Origin: Chionoecetes opilio
Taxonomy: Eukaryota > Arthropoda > Malacostraca > Decapoda > Majidae
Length of the DNA: 64,000 nucleotides
NCBI GenBank assembly: GCA_016584305.1
Contig: JACEEZ010001253.1
Coordinates: forward strand, 96,001 to 160,000
Direction: 5' to 3'
Both the position numbers and the translations under genes were made by a program. Positions within the stretch are counted from its first letter, which is position 1. Each line of letters opens with the position of its first letter. Positions 56,600 to 64,000 of the stretch are shown here, piece by piece. The notes under the pieces are model-generated. The model was not told the origin of the DNA. It saw nothing but the letters and a program-made list of their open reading frames with translations, and did no database searches.

Positions 56600-56800
56600 A
56601 GGCAAGGAAATCACAATTATTAAGAGTTAGGCTTTTAGATAGGGAACACTAATTATGTCTTTTTTAGCCAGTAAATGTTACAATTTTTAATGTAATGTGA
56701 ATAGTAGTAACACACTCTGTATGATGTTTTGTAACTCGGTATAAAAAAGAAGAGAGAAAGAGAGAGCGAGGAAAAGCATAAATTTGAGATATTTATTGAG

Positions 56801-56803
<3 letters not shown>

Positions 56804-56868
<65 letters not shown>
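56804..56868. repeat. (ATT)n microsatellite
   Basis: About 21 uninterrupted units. Poly-Ile, poly-Asn or poly-Tyr open frames over it are artefacts. Confidence 0.97.
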
Positions 56869-57812
56869 CGTCATCATTATCCACTATAAATAGAGCAGTA
56901 TTTTTAATGCAGTATCTTTAGCGCTATACTGCTTCCGCAGTATCTTTAGTGCCTTGGCGATTTTTATCAACAAAAAACTACAGACCCATAGCACTCACCT
57001 CACACATGGTGGAAGTATTTGAAAAAAATAGACCGAAACCGGATTTACACCTTCCTGGAAGAAAAAAAATTCTCAACACTGGCCAGCACGGATTTCGGAA
57101 AGGCCTGATCCTGCTTATCACAGCTACTTGCATACCACGACAAACTCCTCCACCACCTCGCAGAAGGAAAAAAAGTCGACATTCCTGAATAATTTGCAAA
57201 GGCCTTTGACAAGGTGGACCATGGCATCCTCATACACAAGATAAAGGACATTGGAATATCATGAAAAGTGGGTATGTGGCTATTTAACTTCCTTGCACAC
57301 AGAACACGAAGCGAATGGAGCCATCTCGGAGGAACAGTGTCGAAAGCGGTGTCCCCCAAGGGTCTGTGATAAGACATTTACTCTTCTTCACTATGATTGG
57401 GGACATAAACAGAGAAGTGACCCATCTAACAACGGCATATTTCGCCAATGGTACCAACATATGCAAAAACATTGGAGCCAGGGAAGACATCAGCCTTCCC
57501 CGAGAGGATCTCGATAAAGTCTACAAAGGGACCAAAATGAACAACATGTTGTGCAATGGTGAAAAATTCTAACTGCTCAGGAGTTGTACAAATCAAAAGC
57601 TCATCAACAACACCTCCCTCCTATTAAGTGAAAGCAAGGTGATAGCCACTTGCCCACATGTAAAATGAATGGGTATACACCTCAATACTGATGGTACCTT
57701 CTAACACCACTTCAATGAGACCATGAAGAAAGCCAGAAGGATTGAAGGTTGGATAGTTAGAACCTTCTACTCCCGGGAAGAAGAGTGCATGATGACTCTA
57801 TGGAGAGCACTA

Positions 57813-60362
57813 TAGTATATTCACTTAAGCTGGATTTTTGGGAGCTGCTCGATGCCTACCCGAGTTTGTAAGGACGTCGCTGATTGGCTGATAGACTCGG
57901 GCTGGGTGGTGGTGGTGGTGGTACCTTGCCTCGCCGCTACCAAAACCCTTGCGTTGCCTCAGAAAAATATTCATATTTCTTTGCTTAACTCACCTCTTAC
58001 ACAAGATAGGCCTATTTTGTTTGCATCAGTGAATCAGTCAGTGATTGGTCAACAATAACACGCTATTCGTAACTCAATAGGGTAAAAAATAAAGTCATGA
58101 CTGAGTATCACAGGAGTAGGCGGATTTTCATGTTTCAGTGCATTGAAATGTTGTACTCCTACCCGATATTACCAAGCTACCAGATGATATTTAGGTTAAA
58201 CTGAGCCTACTATCGTGTTCAGGATACATTGATGCAGATCTTGAGCATAAAAAAAATTCAGTAAGACTACACCAATATTAAGATAATTGAAGGAAAGTAA
58301 AACAGTGTATAAACATTTTGTCTTGCTTTTTTTGCCTCAACTCACTGTAACTCCATCAGTTTTGCTCGCATTAAATTTTGAATCGCTGTTTCAAAATCCT
58401 CACAATTTTCCGATTCTTAAGGTATGTAGCACGTACCAATAAGGAAAATATTATGTGGTCAAAGTGGTTAATAAAGTAAAACTACTGAAACTGGCGCTGT
58501 GACTGGTGAGCATTGCACGGCTTTGGCATTGCTCCCACATGAGAGATGAGTTCTGGGGAGTGCTATCAGAGGCTCACCAGTCACGGCGCCAGTTTCAGTA
58601 GTTTTACTTTATTAACCACCTTGACCACATAATATTTTCCATATTGGTACGTGCTACATACCTTAAGAATCGGAAAATTGTGAGGATTTTGAAACAGCGA
58701 TTCAAAATTTAATGCGAGCAAAACTGATGGAGTTACAGCGAGTTGAAGCCAAAAAAGCAAGACAAAATGTTTATACACTATTTTACTTTCCTTCAATTAT
58801 CTTAATATTGGTGTAGTCTTACTGAATTTTTTTTATGCTCAAGATCTGCATCAATGTATCCTGAACACGATGGTAGGCTCAGTTTAACCTAAATATCATC
58901 TGGTAGCTTGGTAATATCAGGTAGGAGTACAACATTTCAATGCACTGAAACCTGAAAATCCGCCTACTCCTATGATACTCAGTCATGACTTTATTTTTTA
59001 CCCTATTGAGTTACGAATAGCGTGATATTGTTGACCAATCACTGACTGATTCACTGATGCAAATAAAATAGGCCTATCTTGTGTAAGAGGTGAGTTAAGC
59101 AAAGAAATATGAATATTTTTCTGAGGCAACGCAAGGGTTTTGGTAGCGGCGAGGCAAGGTACCACCACCACCACCACCCAGCCCGAGTCTATCAGCCAAT
59201 GAGCGACGTTCTTACAAACTCGGGTAGGCATCGAGCAGCTCCCAGCCCAGGGGGTAGATGCTGAGAAGTGCCATAGAGGTAAGGCGAAAAGAGCGCCTTA
59301 CCCGTCTTCAGGTGCTTTTGTAACGGCCCGGCTAAGGCACCGACTAAAGCCCATGTACAGTCGAAAGTTCAGGCGCTTTTGCACTGCCTTACACCTCCAA
59401 AGCCTATGGCGTGGGCGTGGTCCGAGAATCCTACTAGCCAATCACGTTGCCTATCTGAGCGCTGCTTAGGCAGCTTCGACCAATCACAAGGCTTGAACAC
59501 GTCTCTGCTGAAGCAAGGAATGTTGTCCCTCCCTCCCTAACCAAGCACTTATGGCAAGGAGACACCGCTCTCCCCCGCCAAAAGCTGTTTCATCACAAGT
59601 TTGACGTTCAACGCAGGTTTTGACCACTTATATATTTTTGCATTAGGACGTGCCATACACCATGATAATCGTTAAGGTGTGCCGATTCCGGGACAGTGAG
59701 TGAAAATTTAATGCAAGCAACATTCCAGGAATAAGGAGAAGATGAATAAAAAAAGGTGAAAAAAAAGTTTATACACGATTTCATTTTGCTCTCATTATCT
59801 TATTATAGGTATAGTTTACTGCAATTTTTATACATTCATGATATGCACTAATGTCTCGTGAAGATGATGGTATGTTTAGCTGTCCTAAATATCATCTGGT
59901 AGTATGATAATACCGTATAATAGTACAACATTTTAGTGCAGGCGGAGCACCTGCCGCCCGCCGCCCGCCGCCCGCCCCTAACCAACACACAACACAACAT
60001 TTCTTATCACCAGCATATAACACCCTATAATGCCGCATTAGTCTTGCACGATCAATTCATACACACCTTGCAACACTATTAATACGCAAACACCAATTAT
60101 TACGTTGTAGGAACTAAAACAAGGCTGTATTTGCTATATAAACAGAAGATGAATGTCTGTCAAAGGCCCACAGCAGCTCACTAAGTCAGGGTCTGACCAT
60201 GCCTTAGTTTTCAGCGCCTTTAGCGGTGCCACTAAGGCAGCAATCTCGACTGAGCATTGCGGTGGGAGGGCGTTTCGCCTTACCACAGGCGCCCTAGTGG
60301 ATAGGGCGCCCTAGCTCACTCTCAGCCTCTGGCCCCAGGAATCCAGCTTAAGTGAATAGACT
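57813..60362. mobile_element. TIR element X, inserted at the end of Y
   Basis: Inverted ends TATTCACTTAAGCTGGATT at 57818-57836 and 60340-60358 (complement). Just outside, both sides show TATAGT/ACTATA, consistent with a TA duplication at the Y terminus. Contents: the 1.4 kb palindrome (57839-59244), then 1.1 kb with its own inverted flanks around GGTAAGGCGAAA (about 59279 and 60277) that may be a further nested element. No coding. Confidence 0.7.
57839..59244. repeat. Near-perfect palindrome, two 672-bp arms
   Basis: Arms 57839-58510 and 58573-59244 are reverse complements with only a few per cent differences; both are 672 bp. The 62-bp spacer (58511-58572) is unique. Outer ends TGGGAGCTGCTCGATGCC; inner ends AAACTGGCGCTGTGACTGG against AAACTGGCGCCGTGACTGG. 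The arms carry matching spurious open frames (57852-58058 plus and 58998-59231 minus). No gene. Confidence 0.95.
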
Positions 60363-61850
60363 ATAGTTTAGGTCATCCTGGGGGGAGATGCTCGAAAGAG
60401 TTACGGGACCATAAGTATTACCCTAGGGGGCTTTTACCTCGTAGTGCCTCTACGGGTGATGCTCAAACCGTTTTCTCCCTTGCTACGAGACCGTGAGGCT
60501 AAGGGTGGTCGGGACCACCCTTAGCTCCCTAAGGGAGTGAAATTTGAAGCGACAAGACATCAACAAACAATAAAATACAATTTGTATCACTATATTTTAT
60601 GTTTATTGTGTATTATAGAGCCATTTCATGCTTGCCTGTTTGAAATGTGATGTGTTTATTGCATCATTGACTCCATATATATCATATTTAACATACAATA
60701 CCTATACTTGTAATAAATTCATATTAGGGCAAACCTAATTAATATATTATATATATATATCGGTCGACTTCTTGAATCAAAACGTATAGTTCATCATACA
60801 AGTTTGGCCGCTATAATGATGCGTTGGTGGTGGTATCAAATGTCTGACGTACACACGCACACACACAAGCAAGGATATTATAAAGTTATACTATCCTTGC
60901 ACACAAGTGTCACGTGTGTCAGAGTGAGGTGTTAGCCCCCCAGTGTGTCTTGTCTGACCTTAAGAGCGAACGCGTAGTTCTCGTCCACTATAACAGAGTA
61001 CCGCCGGATACGGCATGGCCACGGATACGGCAGGCCTCGGTACGGCGCCGGCAAGTGGTCCATAGATGCTAATTTCGGGCACGCGGGACTCGAACCTAGG
61101 ATCAGCGCATCAAGGTATACCCTGGGTACGTCTCTGTAGTATTCAGCGGGAGAATATTACGCTGAAAGGCTAATATGGTATTATCATAACAGTCTGGCGG
61201 CATTTGAAGTGTCTCTTTAAATTTATTTTTCGGGCTCCCTGACAGCTGAGAGCAGGATGATTGGCTAGATAAGACCGCGTCATGCGAGGCGCTGCTCTGT
61301 GATTGGTCAGCAGAATTTCCCCACACATATCCCTAGAATATCCCTAATACTCCCCACCCAGAGGCCATCGATAACCGTACGGGAGTGACGGCTCGGTACG
61401 AGCATCAACCTCAGCCCACCCTCGTAAGGTTATTGTAGCCATACACTCATAAGTTGTCCCTTACGAGGGATTTTCGAGCATCCCTGCCCTGGATCACTGT
61501 AGTCAACTGTGGTCTCCCCACTTTGAATATGCCCCACCGGCTATGGACATCCAAGCCTTTGAGTTGGTTCAACGATCATACACTAGGCAAATATGAGGGA
61601 TGAAATAACATCTCCTACTGGGAAAGACTGAAAAGACTAGGCCTATCAACAACGACACAGAGTGATATATTCCACCATATACAACTGAAAGATCTTAGAA
61701 GCAAAAATACACAATCCCTCCAACATCAACAAAGTGGAAGCATACACAAACGAGAGGACAGGACGGAAATGCTTCAGGGAGCTCCACTAACTCAAACATC
61801 AGCAAGGATCAAGTCACTTCTCTCAGCCAGCCAACCCTACATTCAGGGTC

Positions 61851-62629
61851 AGATTTAGATCTTGGTGGGCCCGGTGCACTTCAGGTTCAAGGGTTCCTCA
61901 ACATAGAAATAATATTACATGACAAAATAAAAATAAAGTAATGTATGAATGATAGACTGCATTTCTTCGAAGAAAAAAAAATCTAAAATAGGTTCCAAAG
62001 AAGACATCTGATTAAATTTTTCTCAATTATATTGACTGTAAGAAGAACTTTGACTATATTTTTGAGTTTTTAATATCGACCACAGTGATATAAATGACTG
62101 GTAATCAGATAAAGTATGAAGTGTTGTGGTGCCTTTATTTCTTAAAATTAAGTACATCACTGCCGGGGGCACCCGGACCTTCTTGTTATGGCATTGGTAA
62201 ATATTATATGTACAATTAATTGTACATGTATAATGAAATATATGTTACCAGCATGTGATCATTTTGGATGTTCATGTACAGTAAAAAATTAAAGTCGTGT
62301 CTAGGTTTTGTCCGAATATGAAATGTAACTCGTGAAACATTATAAAAATCCTAACGCAGTTACATGCTCGTGGTTGGCAAGCCTGAATCCTTTAAGCTAC
62401 TGTTCAGATAAGGGTTCAAAGCTTCATATCTGCCGCCGATGAGATAATGGCTAAAACAAACCAAGGGTATTTCCAAAGGTTTATAGATTTACTGCGTTGA
62501 AGTTTCATATTCGATGTGGAATGCAAAGTATACTCGTCCCACATATGATCACCAAGACATTTCATTTGCATATCTCTTCATCTTGAATAGTATATTTGGA
62601 TAATAATTTAAAATAAATTACATTTTTAT
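61851..62629. other. Unassigned intronic sequence
   Basis: AT-rich. A palindromic TACAATTAATTGTA occurs at about 62211-62224. No gene or larger repeat supported. Confidence 0.45.
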
Positions 62630-62879
62630 TTAAACAAAAATGAAAGAAAAACTGCCTCAAAATTCAAGAGTTTATTTGGATAAAAATAAGAAGGAAGGAA
62701 GGACTCAGAAGCAGTGGCGTATATAGGTCCTTAAAAAGGAAGGGGGATACATGGGTGAATCCAGGATTGTTTAAGAGGTGGGAGGCTTGTGCGAAGCAAG
62801 CCTCAACAGCCGAGTCGGTTTACAATAATAACAAAATTGCAATGTGTTTCGGAGGCCCTCAGCCGAACCCCTGAGACTG

Positions 62880-62880
<1 letters not shown>
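62630..62880. mobile_element. hAT-like repeat, copy related to 26696-27000
   Basis: Shares CTCAAAATTCAAGAGTTTAT, GAAGGAAGGA, GTATATAGGTCCTT, GAATCCAGGATTGTTT and the GGGAGG...GCGAAGC end region with 26780-26990. The right part contains GCCGAACCCCTGAG, also near 26750 in the first copy. Ends undefined. Confidence 0.6.
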
Positions 62881-63117
<237 letters not shown>

Positions 63118-63937
63118 TCTATAATAATATAAGCGAAAGTGTGTCTGTCTGTCTGTCTGTCTGTCTGTCCGCGATAGGTGCCGCCCCCCGTGGCGGAATC
63201 CCATCATATGTCACAATTTTGGAACCAGCTCGACCAGGGGAAGGTTTTAAGCCCACTTATGAGATGATCCGATCACTTTTTTTTTCTTTTTTTTTAGCAG
63301 CCTATTAGCGAGAATTGTGAAAAAAAAATGTGGGTTACGAGAATTGAGGAAACCTTGATGTAGGGTGATGGGTAATGGGTGAGTGAATGGTTGGAGTGAT
63401 GGGTAATGGGTGTGGGGTGATGGGTGAGTGAATGGGTGGGGGGTGATGGGTTAGGGGTGCTGGGTGATGGGTGAGGGAATAGGTGGGGGGTGATGGGTAA
63501 TGGGTGAGTGAATGGGTGTGTGGTGATGGGTAATAGGTGAATGAATGGTTGGGGGGTGATGGGTAATGGGTGAGTGAATGGGTGGGGGGAATACATACAT
63601 TTCTACATCCATGATATCAGGAAAGTTAGAAGGGGCTATCTGGAGAGTCTGTGTTTGGTGGGCCGAAGGCCCACCAATAGCCCTAATGGGTGAGTGAATG
63701 GGTGGGGGGTGATGGGTAATGGGTGAGTGAATGGGTTGGGGGTGATGTGAATGGGTTGGCGTTAATACATACATTTCTACATCCATGATTTCAGGAAAGC
63801 TAGAAGGGGCTATCTGGAGAGTCTGTGTTTGGTGGGCCGAAGGCCCACCAAACACAGGTGGTGGGCCGAAAGTCCACCCAATAGCCCTCCGCAGGAGCTA
63901 GCCAAAAAGGCCGCCCGGAGGGCGGCTTTGCGGCTAG
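63118..63937 (+). mobile_element. Non-autonomous Helitron-like element, 820 bp
   Basis: Begins TCTATAATAATATAAGCG after an A and ends ...GCGGCTAG before a T, so it sits between A and T as Helitrons do. Seven bases before the terminal CTAG is a GC hairpin with perfect 7-bp stem GCCGCCC/GGGCGGC (63910-63926), the usual Helitron 3' signal. No terminal inverted repeats or duplication. Its 5' 230 bp match 32975-33215. The interior is a minisatellite (63360-63760) plus a duplicated 100-bp block. No Rep/helicase. Confidence 0.83.
63360..63880. repeat. GGGTGATGGGTAATGGGTGAGTG minisatellite and duplicated block
   Basis: Imperfect units built from GGGTGATGGGTAATGG and GTGAGTGAATGGGTGG repeat from 63360 to 63600 and again at 63684-63760. 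A block with ATACATACATTTCTACATCC and the hairpin TGGTGGGCC-GAA-GGCCCACCA occurs at 63590-63682 and 63764-63852. The Pro/His/Ser-rich open frames on the minus strand are artefacts. Confidence 0.9.
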
Positions 63938-63939
63938 TA

Positions 63940-63989
<50 letters not shown>

Positions 63990-64000
63990 CTATCTATCTA
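63938..64000. repeat. (ATCT)n microsatellite, right half
   Basis: About 14 ATCT units with one break (CTACTATC) near the window end. It continues the array at 62881-63117. Confidence 0.95.

Larger units (their letters stand above)
54040..56650 (+). mobile_element. Jockey-type (BS-like) LINE, decayed, interrupted by a TIR element
   Basis: Coding begins near 54075 (KAAWHHIKADEEGNWRCEAS), is interrupted at 54150-54885 by a TIR element, and continues KSWWNLVKEQQGES. RT and C-terminal domain follow to 56599. The 3' region runs to about 56650 without a clear tail. Endonuclease and ORF1 upstream are not visible, so it is 5'-truncated or decayed. Confidence 0.86.
57811..61501. mobile_element. TA-flanked TIR element Y (mariner/Tc1-like ends), outer shell
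   Basis: Inserted into LINE G at TA (57811-57812 and 61500-61501). The ends are TAGTTTAGGTCATCCTGGGG (left, now displaced to 60363-60382 by element X) and CAGTGATCCAGGGCAGGGAT (right, other strand). Both run into GATGCTCGAAA. TA duplication and CAGT starts are mariner/Tc1-type. The interior 60380-61490 has a hairpin CTAAGGGTGGTC/GACCACCCTTAG near 60501-60526 and no transposase. Confidence 0.65.
56949..61850 (+). mobile_element. LINE family G, split by nested TIR elements
   Basis: Left part 56949-57810: NYRPIALTSHMVEVFEK, ILNTGQHGFRKG, FAKAFDKVDHGILIHKIKDI, SGVPQGSV-like (SPKGL after a stop), FADD degraded to FANG, and REEECMMTLWRAL. Right part 61502-61850: after a frameshift QAFELVQRSYTRQI, YWERLKRLGLSTTTQ, NKVEAYTNERTGRKCF. 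Together they are one RT C-terminal half. The catalytic box is lost and many frameshifts occur, so this is the oldest layer of this nest. Confidence 0.8.

Noticed and set aside
57852..59231. Two nearly identical 68-77 residue proteins on opposite strands
   Set aside because: They arise from the two arms of the palindrome; no family resemblance or codon signal.
61070..61110. Second tRNA-like or SINE B box (GGTTCGAGTCCC on the minus strand)
   Set aside because: No matching A box or SINE body around it; the single motif is not enough.
63294..63855. Pro/His/Ser repeat proteins on the minus strand
   Set aside because: Encoded by the GGGTGATGGGTAATGG minisatellite inside a Helitron-like element; no independent gene features.

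Overview
This is eukaryotic DNA, most likely from a decapod crustacean. That taxon is an inference from the mix of retrotransposon families, the tRNA-derived SINE, and the many TC, GT, AT, ATT and ATCT microsatellites; I could not run a search. No bacterial-style operons are present.

The backbone is a host gene on the minus strand. Three short exons, at 48075-48257, 40353-40526 and 16456-16604, encode consecutive pieces (about 168 residues) of the C-terminal region of an axonemal dynein heavy chain, closest in my memory to the outer-arm beta type (DNAH9/11/17). All three are open, have GT donors and AG acceptors, and join without missing residues. The introns between them are 7.5 kb and 23.7 kb, and both outer introns run off the window. 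Nearly everything else is transposable-element sequence inside these introns.

Layout. 1-1.1 kb: decayed copy of a multicopy arthropod gene family. 1.6-8.5 kb: LINE and SINE fragments, including an RNase H-bearing LINE (5377-7441) inserted into another LINE with an 11-bp target duplication. 8.5-15 kb: decayed BEL/Pao retrotransposon plus two piggyBac-type inverted-repeat elements. 16.5-19.2 kb: dynein exon, a tandem pair of Harbinger-type MITEs and a foldback. 19.5-23.6 kb: Ty3/gypsy remnant, a LINE split by a 1.6 kb solo LTR, and another LINE. 24-26.3 kb: composite foldback. 26.7-33.7 kb: hAT-like repeats, a gypsy remnant, MITEs, microsatellites, and an element built from a motif resembling CATACGAC. 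33.9-39.5 kb: two inverted arms of about 0.5 kb enclosing a decayed gene with a SPDTD motif, a GCDTTS motif and a Cys-rich tail; I think this is the best candidate for an undescribed large transposon. 40.3-48.3 kb: two dynein exons with a LINE-in-LINE nest between them. 49.5-52.7 kb: a 2.9 kb TIR element, carrying a THAP-type first exon, inserted in a SINE. 54-56.6 kb: a Jockey-type LINE interrupted by a 736-bp TIR element. 57-61.8 kb: a LINE interrupted by nested TIR elements that contain a near-perfect palindrome with 672-bp arms. 62.6-64 kb: a Helitron-like element inserted in an ATCT microsatellite.

Only the dynein exons look like functional host sequence. The retroelement coding regions are mostly broken by stops and frameshifts. 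The nested insertions give a relative order of invasion.
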